Positions 8,019 to 17,440 of a DNA stretch of 42,643 nucleotides are shown here, piece after piece. The position numbers and the translations under genes are program-made. The notes beneath the pieces are model-generated. The model ran no database searches. It was not told where the DNA came from and was given only the letters and a program-made list of their open reading frames with translations. Source of the stretch: Pseudomonas saliphila (GTDB taxonomy: Bacteria; Pseudomonadota; Gammaproteobacteria; Pseudomonadales; Pseudomonadaceae); assembly GCF_008638345.1 (NCBI RefSeq), contig NZ_VTVA01000020.1, forward strand, positions 19,024 through 61,666, given 5' to 3'. Each line of letters begins with the position of its first letter. Position 1 is the stretch's first letter.

Positions 8019-9652
8019 CAGGTTATCTCATCCACCCAATTTTGCTGTACAGCCTGCCTCGGTGGCGGCGGCGTGCCCTGGTGCGAGCTTAACTCGCCTA
8101 CCGACAGCCCCTTGGCCAGCAGGCGATCGCGCAGGTGATTCAGTTCGCTGTCGAGCAGGTTCAGCGTGCCTGGCCGTTCGGCCCAGAATTCACTGCTCAC
8201 TCTGCCTTTATACAGGCGGGCAATTGCCTGCAGCGGACCCAGTGGGTCCAGATCAAACGCCAATCGTACTTCCCAGTGGGGTACCGGCTCGGCTGTCTTT
8301 TTCGACGGCGCCGCGTCGTCACGCTGGACACGCACCTGCACATGGTTGAACTGCTGGCCGTCACGCAGCGGAATCTCAAGCTGCCAGACCGTCTGGCTGC
8401 TGCCATCGGCAAAACTCTGGCTCTGGCCAAGGCTTTGCAACTGGTGGTGCTGTATCCGCGAGAGCAGGGCGGCGGTCAGACGCAACAGACTGCCGAGATC
8501 CGGCGTTTCGCTCATGTTCTGCAGAATGCGCGATGGCAGCGGGAACGCGCCGGGCCTGATACCCGGTATTTTCTGCCAGGGCCCAGGCGGCAACGCCAGT
8601 AAAGCGCGGCTTTCAGGTGGCAGTTGTTGCTGCAGCGTCAGTAGCAGATTGGTCAGTGACGCCTTGAGATCCGCACCAGGCAGCGGTTCGACGCCAGGCG
8701 GCGTCGCCAGCCCGGCGAGCAGTGCAAGCACCTTGCTCAAGGGGGGCAGTTGCACGGCTGGCGATTGCCCAGTCGGGAGCTCGCTGCCGCCCGGACGGGT
8801 TTTCAGGGCGTTGGCCAGCATCGCCAGATTGTTTTCCAGGAACAGGCCACTCTGTTTGACGGCCTGCGCCACACCCGCTTCGGTACTCAGTTGGGCGAAG
8901 GTGGTCACGTGCATCAATACCTGGCGCATGGACGGCTGCAAACGCTCCGGCGCTGCGCTGACGATGCGCTCCAGTTGGGCCATGAGCGGTTCAGCCGAGG
9001 CCTGACGCTGCAGGCTATCGCGCAGGCCCAGCGAGACAGCCAACTGCCGGAGCTGCTCGGTGGGAGCCGCTACCCGCAACTCGCCGGAGGCGCCAACGGT
9101 GGCCTGTAACAGCGTGCCGGGTTCCACCGGTTTGCTGCTGACCAGCGAGAGGGTTGACCCGCTGCCCGCGCCCTGTACGATGCGCGCAAGCAACGCAAAT
9201 CGCTGCTGAACGCCGGTTTCGATGACCTGTTGCGTCAATACCCGGGCCTGCAGGCTGGTGTTGGGTGGAAACTGGCCAGGATCGAGGCGCGTGAGCGGGG
9301 TATTGAGCGCCGCGCTGGTTGCGGCGACTGCCTGCACCGATGCGATCATCCGGGTCTGATTCAGCGCTTGCACCAGCAGCTGGGTGCCACTGGGAACCTG
9401 CTCGCGGCTGCTGACCTTGAGTTCGGCGGGTGGCAAGCCATCGGACCGGGCGATGCGCAGTAATAACTCGAACTGGCCCGCGCGGGCGGTGCTGCTGATG
9501 ACCTCGGCTTTGGCTGTGCCGCCGGCATCCAGGATCTGTGCGTCAATAGGCCGCAGCAGTTGCAGCGCAATACTCGCAGCAGCCGTTGGGCGGCTGGCAG
9601 GCCCGGAAGCAGGCGGGCTAGCGATGGAGGGCAGGCGGAAGTCAGATGTCAT
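8018..9652 (-). CDS. FliK-like flagellar hook-length control protein
   Basis: This 544-aa Ala/Gln/Leu-rich protein has a low-complexity N-terminal and middle region. Its C-terminal domain (about 400-520; WQLEIPLRDGQQFNHVQVRV, then HWEVRLAFDLDPLGPLQAIA) matches the Flg_hook domain of FliK-type substrate-specificity proteins. The paired FlhB-tail-like gene downstream fits, because FliK acts by contacting the FlhB cytoplasmic domain. It is on the opposite strand to the che and ccm operons. This may be a second FliK/FlhB-type pair apart from the canonical fliK and flhB genes, which are not in this window. The precise role is unproven. Confidence 0.78.
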   Translation of the reverse strand: MTSDFRLPSIASPPASGPASRPTAAASIALQLLRPIDAQILDAGGTAKAEVISSTARAGQFELLLRIARSDGLPPAELKVSSREQVPSGTQLLVQALNQTRMIASVQAVAATSAALNTPLTRLDPGQFPPNTSLQARVLTQQVIETGVQQRFALLARIVQGAGSGSTLSLVSSKPVEPGTLLQATVGASGELRVAAPTEQLRQLAVSLGLRDSLQRQASAEPLMAQLERIVSAAPERLQPSMRQVLMHVTTFAQLSTEAGVAQAVKQSGLFLENNLAMLANALKTRPGGSELPTGQSPAVQLPPLSKVLALLAGLATPPGVEPLPGADLKASLTNLLLTLQQQLPPESRALLALPPGPWQKIPGIRPGAFPLPSRILQNMSETPDLGSLLRLTAALLSRIQHHQLQSLGQSQSFADGSSQTVWQLEIPLRDGQQFNHVQVRVQRDDAAPSKKTAEPVPHWEVRLAFDLDPLGPLQAIARLYKGRVSSEFWAERPGTLNLLDSELNHLRDRLLAKGLSVGELSSHQGTPPPPRQAVQQNWVDEIT

Positions 9653-9826
9653 GGCGCCACAACTTGATATAAATCAGGGCCCTTCACCGAAGGGCTGTAT
9701 GTATAATGGCCTCCCGATAAGAACTGGCCAGAATGCGCTGTTCAGGCGCACCAAGAGTATAGCGGCTGAACGCCTGCGAACATGAATCTGGCTGTATTAT
9801 CCCGGCTGCGCCAACCTGGAGAGACA
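9653..9826 (+). promoter_or_regulatory. Divergent intergenic region with a candidate ccm promoter
   Basis: This gap separates the minus-strand fliK-like gene from ccmA. It contains a perfect -10-like TATAAT at 9702-9707 on the + strand, preceded by a GCCCTT/AAGGGC dyad (about 9679-9695) that occupies the -35 zone. No good -35 hexamer is visible at 16-18 bp spacing. A promoter for the ccm genes must lie near here because the upstream gene diverges, but the exact element is uncertain. Confidence 0.35.
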
Positions 9827-10462
9827 GTGAAATCACTGCCTATTGAAATACACGAGTTGACCTGTGAGCGCGACCAGCGGGAGCTGTTTTCCGACCTGTC
9901 CTTTGCGTTGCAGGCCGGTGACGTGTTGCAGGTGGCCGGTCCGAATGGCTCCGGCAAGACCAGCCTGTTACGGATTCTCGCAGGGCTGCTGCCAGCCGTC
10001 GCGGGCGATGTGCGTTATGGCGGCGCCTCTACCTTTGCGGGCAGAGGACGCGAGCAGTGGCGCAACAGTCGTCTGTTTATTGGGCATGCCCCGGCGATCA
10101 AAGCCAATCTCACCGCCGAGGAGAATCTCAGCTGGCTGTGCGCACTCAGTGAGCCGGTCGAGGGGCAGCGCATCAGCGATGCACTGGCGCAGGTCGGGTT
10201 ACGTGGCTTCGAGGATGTCCCTTGCCACACCTTGTCGGCCGGGCAACAACGGCGCGTGGCACTTGCCAGGCTGTATCTCGAAGCGCACCCGGTATGGATA
10301 CTCGATGAACCCTTCACCGCTATCGACAGGGCCGGCGTCGCGGCACTGGAGCAACATGTGCTGGCCCATGCGGAGCGAGGCGGCTTGGTAATCCTCACTA
10401 CCCATCACAGCCTTGACCATATCGACAGTCTGCGCCGGCTTGATCTCGGGCAGGTTGCCTGA
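9827..10462 (+). CDS. ccmA: Heme exporter ATP-binding protein CcmA
   Basis: CcmA is the ATPase of the CcmABCD complex, which uses ATP to release holo-CcmE from CcmC in cytochrome c maturation. The 211-aa product shows Walker A (GPNGSGKTS, 38-46), the ABC signature LSAGQ (136-140) and Walker B WILDEP (Asp160, Glu161). A GTG at 9827 is preferred: it follows TGGAGAGAC and gives the family-like start [16 protein letters not shown]. An ATG at 9782 would add 15 residues without similarity to the family. The stop overlaps the ccmB start (TGATG). This is the first gene of the nine-gene ccm cluster. Confidence 0.94.
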   Translation: MKSLPIEIHELTCERDQRELFSDLSFALQAGDVLQVAGPNGSGKTSLLRILAGLLPAVAGDVRYGGASTFAGRGREQWRNSRLFIGHAPAIKANLTAEENLSWLCALSEPVEGQRISDALAQVGLRGFEDVPCHTLSAGQQRRVALARLYLEAHPVWILDEPFTAIDRAGVAALEQHVLAHAERGGLVILTTHHSLDHIDSLRRLDLGQVA

Positions 10463-11133
10463 TGCGCCAGATCGTCTGGCTATTATTCTGCCGCGAATGG
10501 CGCCTGGCCTGGCGCCGTCCGGGGGATCTGCTCAACCCGCTGGTGTTCTTCGCCATCGTTATCAGTCTGTTTCCGCTGGCCGTTGGACCTGAGCCGGGCA
10601 TGCTGCGCACCATGGCCCCCGGGGTGATCTGGGTGGCGGCCTTGCTGGCCACCCTGTTGTCCCTGGACGGAATGTTTCGCAGCGACCACGAAGATGGCTC
10701 CCTTGAGCAGTGGGTGCTTTCGCCGCATCCCCTGGCGATGATGGTTCTGGTAAAAGTACTGCATCACTGGCTGGTGTCCGGGTTGGCAATGGTGCTGTTG
10801 GCGCCCTTGTTCGGCCTGATGCTGGCGCTGCCTGTATCGGTATTGCCGGTCCTGTGCCTGAGTCTGCTGCTGGGCACGCCAGTGCTGAGTTTGCTGGGCG
10901 CGGTGGGTGCGGCATTGACTGTCGGTCTCAAAGGCGGCGGGGTATTACTCGCGCTTTTGATTCTGCCCCTGTACATTCCGGTGCTTATTCTGGGTACCGG
11001 AGCGATCGAGGCCTCGTTACAGGGAATGCCGGTCGCAGGCTATGCCTTGTGGTTGGGTTGTCTGGCGGTGTTGTCTCTGAGTCTGGCGCCGGTGGCGATT
11101 GCTGCCGGATTGCGCATCGGGGTGAGCGAATGA
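10462..11133 (+). CDS. ccmB: Heme exporter membrane protein CcmB
   Basis: CcmB is the membrane partner of CcmA. The 223-aa protein has about six hydrophobic segments, and its N-terminal region contains the family pattern FCREWRLAWRRPGDLLNPLV. It also has the conserved-type stretches APGVIWVAALLATLLSLDGM and DGSLEQWVLSPHPL. The start overlaps the ccmA stop by one base, and ccmC begins 19 bp after its stop, consistent with one transcript. Length is normal for the family. Confidence 0.95.
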   Translation: MRQIVWLLFCREWRLAWRRPGDLLNPLVFFAIVISLFPLAVGPEPGMLRTMAPGVIWVAALLATLLSLDGMFRSDHEDGSLEQWVLSPHPLAMMVLVKVLHHWLVSGLAMVLLAPLFGLMLALPVSVLPVLCLSLLLGTPVLSLLGAVGAALTVGLKGGGVLLALLILPLYIPVLILGTGAIEASLQGMPVAGYALWLGCLAVLSLSLAPVAIAAGLRIGVSE

Positions 11134-11152
11134 TTGATGGAATAGGTCAAGC

Positions 11153-11896
11153 ATGAACTGGAGTTTCTTCCACAAACTGGGTTCGCCCAAGTGGTTCTTC
11201 GAGATCAGCGGACGCTGGTTGCCCTGGTTCACGGCGGCAGGCGTACTGCTGTTGCTGGTCGGTAGCGTGTGGGGGCTGTTCTTTGCTCCGCAGGATTACC
11301 AGCAGGGCAACAGCTTCCGTATCATTTATATACATGTGCCGGCGGCTTTCGTGGCGCAGTCGTGTTACATCATGCTCGCGGTGGCGGGCATCGTCGGACT
11401 CGTCTGGCGGATGAAGCTGGCGCATGTGGCGCTCAAGTGTGCTGCGCCCATCGGCGCCTGGATGACCTTCATTGCGCTGGTTACCGGGGCCATCTGGGGC
11501 AAGCCGACCTGGGGCACCTACTGGGTCTGGGATGCGCGCCTGACGTCCATGCTGATTCTGCTGTTTCTGTATTTCGGCATTATTGCGCTGGGGCAGGCGA
11601 TCAGTAATCGCGAGACCTCGGCGAAGGCCACTGCCGTGTTGGCTATCGTTGGCGTGGTGAATATTCCAATCATCAAGTACTCAGTCGATTGGTGGAATAC
11701 GTTGCACCAGCCAGCCACCTTCAAGATCACGGAGAAGCCGGCAATGCCGGTGGAAATGTGGTTGCCGCTGCTGCTGATGGTGCTGGGCTTTTATGCCCTG
11801 TTCACTGTCAGCTTGCTGATGCGCATGCGGGTCGAGATCCTGCGCCGCGAGAACCGCACGCGTTGGGCCCGCGAAGCAATGGAGAAGATGTTGTGA
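11153..11896 (+). CDS. ccmC: Heme handling protein CcmC
   Basis: CcmC presents periplasmic heme to the chaperone CcmE. The 247-aa polytopic protein has the tryptophan-rich heme-binding motif [13 protein letters not shown] (120-132) and the two flanking periplasmic histidines expected as axial ligands, His61 (YIHVPAA) and His185 (WWNTLHQP). About six membrane helices are visible. The ATG is at 11153, 19 bp after ccmB. Its last codons overlap the GTG start of ccmD. Confidence 0.96.
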   Translation: MNWSFFHKLGSPKWFFEISGRWLPWFTAAGVLLLLVGSVWGLFFAPQDYQQGNSFRIIYIHVPAAFVAQSCYIMLAVAGIVGLVWRMKLAHVALKCAAPIGAWMTFIALVTGAIWGKPTWGTYWVWDARLTSMLILLFLYFGIIALGQAISNRETSAKATAVLAIVGVVNIPIIKYSVDWWNTLHQPATFKITEKPAMPVEMWLPLLLMVLGFYALFTVSLLMRMRVEILRRENRTRWAREAMEKML

Positions 11897-12060
11897 ATGC
11901 TGTGTCTGAATTTCTCGCCATGGGCGGGCATGGAGCCTTTGTCTGGTCTTCCTATGCCATCACCCTGGTGGTCTTGTCGCTGAACGTGTTGCAGCCCTGG
12001 CTGGCACGTCGGCGTTTGGTAAATGAAGAGGCGCGTCGTCGGCGCCGGGAGATGACTTGA
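11893..12060 (+). CDS. ccmD: Heme exporter small protein CcmD
   Basis: CcmD is a small single-pass membrane protein that helps release holo-CcmE from the CcmABC complex. The 55-aa product has one membrane helix (about 17-38, [21 protein letters not shown]) flanked by FLAMGGHG and a strongly basic tail ([19 protein letters not shown]), the standard CcmD layout. The likely start is GTG at 11893, which overlaps the ccmC stop as GTGA and follows TGGAGAAG. A second GTG lies at 11902. It is easily missed because it is short and lacks an ATG near the true start. The stop overlaps the ccmE start by one base. Confidence 0.9.
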   Translation: MNAVSEFLAMGGHGAFVWSSYAITLVVLSLNVLQPWLARRRLVNEEARRRRREMT

Positions 12061-12530
12061 TGCACCCGCAACGCAAGAAACGTCTGAGCCTTATCCTGCT
12101 GGCCCTGGTCGGGATCGGGATTGCAGTGGCCCTGGCTCTCAGCGCCCTGCAGCAGAACATCAATCTGTTCTACACACCGTCAGAAATCGCGACCGGCCAT
12201 GCGCCGATCGATACGCGGATTCGGGCGGGTGGATTGGTGGTAGACGGCAGTCTGGAACGTTCACGTGACAGTCTGGACGTGCGCTTTAAGGTCGGCGATG
12301 GCGCTGAAGAAGTGCTGGTTGCCTTCAGCGGCATTCTTCCGGATCTGTTCCGTGAAGGGCAGGGCATAGTCGCCCTGGGCAAACTGGACGAAAATCGCAT
12401 GCTGGTAGCCGATGAAGTGCTGGCCAAGCATGATGAAGAATACATGCCGCCGGAGGTTGCGCAGGCGATGGATAAGGTCAACCAGATGAAACTCGATGCC
12501 AGCTCAGCCGCTAGTCCGGAGGCCAAATGA
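12060..12530 (+). CDS. ccmE: Heme chaperone CcmE
   Basis: CcmE covalently carries heme in the periplasm from CcmC to CcmF. The 156-aa protein has an N-terminal membrane anchor (about 9-30) and a beta-barrel domain containing FYTPSEI and DRxK-like DVRFKVGDG. The heme-binding site is the family motif [13 protein letters not shown], with His124 as the covalent attachment residue and Tyr128 as ligand. The ATG at 12060 is preferred over a TTG three bases upstream. Its stop overlaps the ccmF start (ATGA), and GGAGG lies just before that start. Confidence 0.96.
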   Translation: MHPQRKKRLSLILLALVGIGIAVALALSALQQNINLFYTPSEIATGHAPIDTRIRAGGLVVDGSLERSRDSLDVRFKVGDGAEEVLVAFSGILPDLFREGQGIVALGKLDENRMLVADEVLAKHDEEYMPPEVAQAMDKVNQMKLDASSAASPEAK

Positions 12531-14500
12531 TTCCCGAACTGGGTCAGATTGCGCTGATCATTGCGCTGTTCCTGTCAGTGCTGCAGGCCACGGTCCCATT
12601 ATATGGCGCCTGGCGCGGCGACAGCCTGGCGATGAGCTTCGCGCAGCCAGCGGCCATGGCGCAGGGATTGTTTGTACTGTTTGCCTTCCTCTGTCTGGTG
12701 CAATCCTTCCTGGCCAATGACTTCAGCGTGTCCTATGTGGCGCTCAACTCGAACTCCGCACTGCCCTGGTATTACCAGATAAGCGCGGTCTGGGGCGGAC
12801 ACGAGGGTTCGTTGCTGTTATGGGCGCTGATACTGTCTGCCTGGACCTTTGCCGTAGCGATCTTTTCACGCGATCTGCCCGAGGAGATGCTCGCTCGGGT
12901 CCTGGCCGTGATGGGGATGATCAGCGTCGGCTTCATGCTGTTCATGCTGATGACCTCTAATCCCTTCGACCGACAGTTGCCGTTTCATCCGGCCGATGGC
13001 AATGACCTGAACCCGCTGCTGCAGGATTTCGGTCTGATTGTGCATCCGCCCATGTTGTATATGGGTTATGTCGGCTTCTCCGTCGCCTTCGCCTTCGCCA
13101 TTGCCGCCCTGCTCGGCGGTCGGCTTGATGCCGCCTGGGCGCGCTGGTCGCGGCCCTGGACCATTGTTGCCTGGGCCTTTCTCGGGCTGGGCATCATTCT
13201 TGGCTCGTGGTGGGCCTATTACGAGCTTGGCTGGGGTGGCTGGTGGTTCTGGGACCCGGTTGAAAACGCCTCCTTCATGCCCTGGCTGGTCGGCACGGCG
13301 CTGATCCACTCGCTGGCGGTTACCGAAAAACGCGGCGTGTTCAAGAGCTGGACGGTGTTGCTGGCTATTGCAGCGTTCTCGTTAAGTTTGCTGGGCACCT
13401 TCCTGGTCCGTTCCGGGGTGCTGACCTCGGTTCACGCCTTTGCCAACGATCCGGAGCGAGGTGTGTTTATCCTTGGTTTCCTGATGGTCGTGGTCGGCGG
13501 TTCGCTGGCACTGTATGCCTTGCGCGCCCCGTCGGTGAAAAGCCAGATCGGTTTTGCGCTCTGGTCGCGGGAAACCTTCCTGCTGGTTAATAACGTCATT
13601 CTGGTGGTCGCCGCGCTGATGATCTTGCTCGGCACACTGTATCCGCTGGTACTGGATGGCTTGACCGGCACCCTGGTATCGGTGGGACCTCCGTATTTTA
13701 ACGCCTTGTTCCTGCCGTTGATGGCGCTGCTGATGCTCGCCATGGGCGTCGGCATGCTCAGCCGCTGGAAGGACACACCCTTAAAATGGCTGTTCGGGCA
13801 GCTGAAATGGGTGCTGGTATTCTCGGCAGTAGGCGCGATTGGTCTGGCCGTCTGGATTGGCGACCATCACTTGGCCGTCGGCAGCATGCTGTTCCTGGTG
13901 TTCTGGGTAGTCGGCGTGAGTATTCGCGACATATTGCACAAGACGCGCAACAAGGGTCTGGTCAAAGGCATGCGAGCACTGCCACGCAGCTTCTGGGGCA
14001 TGACCGCAGCGCACATTGGCATGGCCGTTTGTGCGGTGGGCATCGTGGGAGCCAGTCTGTTCGACAGCCAGCGCGATCTGCGCATGGCGCCGGGCGATTC
14101 GCTGGAGCTGGGTGGTTATCGCTTCGTCTATCAGGGGGCGGCGCATCTGCAGGGGCCGAACTGGGAGTCTGACCAGGCAACCGTCGAGATATACAAGGGC
14201 GATCGCCAGATTACCGTTCTGCACCCTGAGAAGCGGCTGTATACCGTGCAAAATCAGCTGATGACCGAGGCCGCGATTGATCCGGGCTTTACCCGTGACC
14301 TGTTTGTCGCCATGGGGGAGCCGCTGGATGATGGCGCCTGGGCCATGCGTGTGCATATCAAACCCTTTGTGCGCTGGATCTGGCTGGGCGGGTTGATGAT
14401 GACGTTTGGTGGCCTGTTGGCTGCGACCGACAAACGTTACCGCCTGCGCATCAAGCGCCGGGAAACCGAGCCGCAAGCCCTGGCACCGGAGACAGCGTGA
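12527..14500 (+). CDS. ccmF: Heme lyase subunit CcmF
   Basis: CcmF accepts heme from CcmE and, with CcmH and CcmI, ligates it to CXXCH motifs of apocytochromes. The 657-aa protein is highly hydrophobic, with many membrane segments. The WWD heme-handling domain lies at about 233-252 ([18 protein letters not shown]). A periplasmic domain near the C-terminus (about 515-615) precedes a last membrane helix. Length is typical. Start and stop are both overlapped by neighbouring genes (ATGA with ccmE, TGATG with ccmG). Confidence 0.97.
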   Translation: MIPELGQIALIIALFLSVLQATVPLYGAWRGDSLAMSFAQPAAMAQGLFVLFAFLCLVQSFLANDFSVSYVALNSNSALPWYYQISAVWGGHEGSLLLWALILSAWTFAVAIFSRDLPEEMLARVLAVMGMISVGFMLFMLMTSNPFDRQLPFHPADGNDLNPLLQDFGLIVHPPMLYMGYVGFSVAFAFAIAALLGGRLDAAWARWSRPWTIVAWAFLGLGIILGSWWAYYELGWGGWWFWDPVENASFMPWLVGTALIHSLAVTEKRGVFKSWTVLLAIAAFSLSLLGTFLVRSGVLTSVHAFANDPERGVFILGFLMVVVGGSLALYALRAPSVKSQIGFALWSRETFLLVNNVILVVAALMILLGTLYPLVLDGLTGTLVSVGPPYFNALFLPLMALLMLAMGVGMLSRWKDTPLKWLFGQLKWVLVFSAVGAIGLAVWIGDHHLAVGSMLFLVFWVVGVSIRDILHKTRNKGLVKGMRALPRSFWGMTAAHIGMAVCAVGIVGASLFDSQRDLRMAPGDSLELGGYRFVYQGAAHLQGPNWESDQATVEIYKGDRQITVLHPEKRLYTVQNQLMTEAAIDPGFTRDLFVAMGEPLDDGAWAMRVHIKPFVRWIWLGGLMMTFGGLLAATDKRYRLRIKRRETEPQALAPETA

Positions 14501-15087
14501 TGCGCAGACTTTATCTGATCATTCCATTGGTGCTGTTTCTCGGGCTGGTTGGCTTCTTCATGAACGCGCTGATGGACAAGAAGCGCGAGAACGAGGAGGC
14601 CGCCGCCCTAGGCATGCAGCCTTCGACTTCTCTTGTATTGCCCTCGGCCTTGATTGGCAAGCCGTTTCCGGCGTTCAGTCTGGCGACTGTCGAAGACCAG
14701 AGTCAGATGCTCACAAACGATGATCTTATCGGCAGGCCTGCCCTGGTCAACATATGGGCGACCTGGTGCGTAGCGTGCCGCGTCGAGCATCCGGTGCTTA
14801 ACAAGCTGGCTGCGCAGGGCGTGGTGATCCACGGGGTTAATTACAAGGATGAAAATCCCTCTGCGCAGAAATGGCTGAAGGAGTTCCACGATCCCTATCA
14901 GCTGAATATCAGCGATGCGGAAGGGCGTCTTGGCCTTGATCTGGGTGTATACGGCGCGCCGGAAACTTTCCTCATCGATGCCGAAGGCGTGATCCGCTAC
15001 AAATTCATTGGCGTTGTCGATGAACGGGTCTGGGAGCGCGAATTACAACCGCGTTATCAGGCTCTGGTAGACGGAGCCCAGCCATGA
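14500..15087 (+). CDS. ccmG: Thiol:disulfide interchange protein CcmG (DsbE)
   Basis: CcmG is a membrane-anchored periplasmic thioredoxin that reduces the heme-binding cysteines of apocytochrome c or CcmH. The 195-aa product has one N-terminal membrane helix (about 5-24) and a thioredoxin fold with the active site WATWCVACRVEHP (Cys90, Cys93). The family acidic/Gly-rich insertions GVNYKDE and a cis-proline region YGAPETFLID are also present. The ATG at 14500 overlaps the ccmF stop by one base; the GTG at 14497 is an alternative. The gene is also named dsbE. Confidence 0.95.
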   Translation: MRRLYLIIPLVLFLGLVGFFMNALMDKKRENEEAAALGMQPSTSLVLPSALIGKPFPAFSLATVEDQSQMLTNDDLIGRPALVNIWATWCVACRVEHPVLNKLAAQGVVIHGVNYKDENPSAQKWLKEFHDPYQLNISDAEGRLGLDLGVYGAPETFLIDAEGVIRYKFIGVVDERVWERELQPRYQALVDGAQP

Positions 15088-15563
15088 TCAGGCATATCTG
15101 GATGTCACTGGTGCTGGCCTTGATGGTGGGTGTCAGCCAGGCGGCAGTGGATACCTTTGAGTTCGAAACCGAGGACCAGCGCAAGCGTTTCTACTCGCTC
15201 AGCGGTGAGCTGCGCTGCCCGAAGTGCCAAAACCAGAATATCGCCGATTCCGACGCGCCGGTGGCCACTGACCTGCGCCGCGAACTCTTCCGACTGCTCG
15301 ATGAAGGGGAGAGTGACGAAGAGATCGTCGAGTTCATGGTCGCGCGCTATGGCGATTTTGTACGCTACAAACCTGCTCTGACCGTTCAGACCATTGTGCT
15401 CTGGTTCGGTCCTGCCCTGTTTTTGCTGATCGGTCTGGTCTCGCTGGCAGTCATGCTGCGCCGGCGCCAACGCGCCATGCGTGACACACACGCCGGGCAC
15501 CTGACCGTTGACGAACAGCACCGCCTGCGAGCCCTGTTGGAGAAGAAGAATTCTGATGACTGA
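15084..15563 (+). CDS. ccmH: Cytochrome c maturation protein CcmH (CcmL-type)
   Basis: CcmH is a periplasmic thiol oxidoreductase of the heme ligation complex. The 159-aa protein has a cleavable-type signal peptide (about 1-20, ending VSQA-AVDTF) and the conserved active site LRCPKCQNQNIADSDAP (Cys45, Cys48) in a three-helix domain. A C-terminal membrane helix (about 103-124) is followed by a basic cytoplasmic tail. This is the short pseudomonad form, with the TPR part carried by the separate ccmI gene. It starts within ccmG as ATGA and overlaps ccmI by 8 bp. Confidence 0.95.
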   Translation: MIRHIWMSLVLALMVGVSQAAVDTFEFETEDQRKRFYSLSGELRCPKCQNQNIADSDAPVATDLRRELFRLLDEGESDEEIVEFMVARYGDFVRYKPALTVQTIVLWFGPALFLLIGLVSLAVMLRRRQRAMRDTHAGHLTVDEQHRLRALLEKKNSDD

Positions 15564-16770
15564 TTTATGGATTTACGGCGCCCTGTTGCTGATTCTGGGT
15601 GTTGCAGCGGTACTTTGGCCAGTCTGGCGGCACCACCGCAGCGCAACAGTTGACCGCACCACCTTGAACGTCACCCTGTATGAAGAGCGCCTGGCTGAAC
15701 TGAATGCTCAGGTTGCAGCCGGTGAAATTACGTCTGAACAGCGCGAGTCCACCGCGGAGGAAGCCAGTCGCCTGCTGCTGGAAGATACCGCCCAAGCTGA
15801 TGGCCGGCGAACTGAAACGCGCCGGGGCAGCCCGCTATTGCTGTTTATTGCCGCCGGTTTGTTGCCGTTGGTCGTCTTCGGCCTGTACATGAGCTGGGGC
15901 AATCCGGCGGGTCTGGCGCTGTACCGCGAACTGCAGGAAAGTCCTGAGCCGGCCAGTCTCGAGCATATGATTGACCGCATGGAGCGCATCACTGAGGTCC
16001 AGCCTGATAATGGCGAAGCCTGGTTTATGCTTGGCCGTGGCTACATGTCGGCGCAGCAGCCAGGCCGTGCCATAGGTGCCTTCGAGAGCAGTCTCAAGCA
16101 CATCGGCGAGCGGCCAGAAGTACTGTCACAACTGGCGCAGGCACGTTTCTTTGCGGCAGGTAACCAGCTGGATACCGAAGCCGCAGCGGCGCTGGATAAG
16201 GCACTGGAGCTGGATCCGGACGAGCCGACCGCATTAGGCTTGCTGGGGATTGCTGCCTTCGAAGCAGGCGAATACACCGGTGCCATCGGCTACTGGGAAC
16301 GGCTTCTGGCCGGCATGCCAGCCGGCGGTGCTGGCGCGCAAGCCATTCAAGGTGGGATTGATCGCGCGCGTGAACGTTTGGGAATGGATTCGACTGAGGC
16401 AGCTGCGGAGCAACCTGAGGTCGACGAATCCGCCGTGATTCGGGTACGCCTTGAACTCAGCGATGAGGTCACTGCCGAGCTGGATGACGGCGCGGTGGTC
16501 TTCCTGTTCGCCCGCGACCCAGCCGGCCCGCCAATGCCTCTGGTAGCGCGCCGCTTCGCGCTCAACGAATTGCCGGCCGACGTGATATTGAGCTCCTCCG
16601 ACGCCATGCTGCCCGACGTCAGGCTGAACACCGGCCAGACCCTGGAACTCATCGCCCGCGTGTCACCCGAAGGCGACGCCACGCAAGGCACCCATCAGGA
16701 GACCCTGGGTGGCGTTAAAGTAGGTGCTGAGGATCAAGTGTTGCTGCGGGTGGATACTGCGGTACAGTAA
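15556..16770 (+). CDS. ccmI: Cytochrome c maturation protein CcmI (CycH), TPR apocytochrome chaperone
   Basis: CcmI binds the C-terminus of apocytochromes and hands them to CcmF/CcmH. The 404-aa protein has a first membrane helix (about 4-22), a cytoplasmic loop with the family pattern YEERLAELNAQVAAGEI, a second helix (about 95-113) and a periplasmic TPR region (about 125-270, with PDNGEAWFMLGRGYM and ELDPDEPTALGLLGIAAFEA). A C-terminal beta-rich domain follows. The ATG at 15556 gives MTDLWIYGALL; a longer start at 15508 lies inside ccmH and is rejected. It is the last gene of the ccm cluster. Confidence 0.93.
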   Translation: MTDLWIYGALLLILGVAAVLWPVWRHHRSATVDRTTLNVTLYEERLAELNAQVAAGEITSEQRESTAEEASRLLLEDTAQADGRRTETRRGSPLLLFIAAGLLPLVVFGLYMSWGNPAGLALYRELQESPEPASLEHMIDRMERITEVQPDNGEAWFMLGRGYMSAQQPGRAIGAFESSLKHIGERPEVLSQLAQARFFAAGNQLDTEAAAALDKALELDPDEPTALGLLGIAAFEAGEYTGAIGYWERLLAGMPAGGAGAQAIQGGIDRARERLGMDSTEAAAEQPEVDESAVIRVRLELSDEVTAELDDGAVVFLFARDPAGPPMPLVARRFALNELPADVILSSSDAMLPDVRLNTGQTLELIARVSPEGDATQGTHQETLGGVKVGAEDQVLLRVDTAVQ

Positions 16771-16782
16771 GGCTGCAACAAA

Positions 16783-16897
16783 GGCGTCCTGCGGACGCCG
16801 CCGTGGCGTCACCAGGCGCCCCGCCTACCGATTCCCTGTAATTGCGCATCGCTCCGTGGGAGGCCCGCCCTCGGGGCGATGGTGTTCGAAGAACACC
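16783..16897. repeat. REP doublet (family B), left flank of the RAYT
   Basis: Two palindromic units lie here. The first is a perfect hairpin GGCGTCC-TGC-GGACGCC at 16783-16799. The second, at 16856-16897, has GTGGGAGGCCCGCCC, then CGGGGCGATG, and ends in the hairpin GGTGTTC-GAA-GAACACC. The same two units recur in the same order and orientation at 17441-17598 on the other side of the transposase gene. The first hairpin could also serve as the end of the ccm transcript. Confidence 0.85.
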
Positions 16898-16991
16898 TGG
16901 AACCTGACCGTTTCGCTTATTTAGCCTCAGATCACAGATCCATAGCTCTCCATGATGTTCAATTGCCCTGACCAAGAACCAGGGCGAGCGA

Positions 16992-17435
16992 TTGAAGAAT
17001 TCAAAAGGGCATTCCCGCGATCTACGCATAGGCCGGACTTCCGAGCCCGGACGCCTATACCTGATCACGGCTGTCACCTTGAACAGAGAGCCCGTCTTCG
17101 CAAAACTTGCGAACGCTCGAACATTGATTAACGTTTTTCGCGCAGAGTCCGAGCTGAAACAGGTTCGGACCTGGGCCTTCGTCGTCATGCCCGACCATTT
17201 CCATTGGATGGTACAACTGAATGACGAGGCTCTATCGCACGTAGTAGGCAGAGTTAAAGGGATTGCAGCGAGGCGGCTTGGCCGAGCGATCTGGCAGGAT
17301 GGATTTCATGATCGAGCGCTGCGGCAGGAACATGATTTAAAGGCCATGGCGAGATACGTTGTTGCCAATCCGATACGGGCTGGGATTGTCGATTCTGTTG
17401 CAGATTATCCGCATTGGGATGCGGTGTGGTTGTGA
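16992..17435 (+). CDS. REP-associated tyrosine transposase (RAYT, IS200/IS605-like Y1 family)
   Basis: RAYTs are single-strand DNA transposases related to TnpA of IS200/IS605 and are thought to mobilise or maintain REP sequences. The 147-aa product has the N-terminal family pattern GRTSEPGRLYLITAV, the HUH-type metal motif His69-Phe-His71 in MPDHFHW, and the C-terminal helix MARYVVANPIRAGIV with candidate catalytic Tyr122. The best start is TTG at 16992 after AGGGCGAG; no suitable ATG lies upstream in frame. Length and all motifs look intact. It is flanked on both sides by direct copies of a REP doublet, as expected for a REP-RAYT-REP unit. Confidence 0.92.
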   Translation: MKNSKGHSRDLRIGRTSEPGRLYLITAVTLNREPVFAKLANARTLINVFRAESELKQVRTWAFVVMPDHFHWMVQLNDEALSHVVGRVKGIAARRLGRAIWQDGFHDRALRQEHDLKAMARYVVANPIRAGIVDSVADYPHWDAVWL

Positions 17436-17440
17436 ACCGG

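Noticed and set aside
9782..9826. Longer ATG start for ccmA
   Set aside because: The added 15 residues do not resemble CcmA N-termini, and the GTG at 9827 has the better Shine-Dalgarno. It remains possible, so it is mentioned in the entry.
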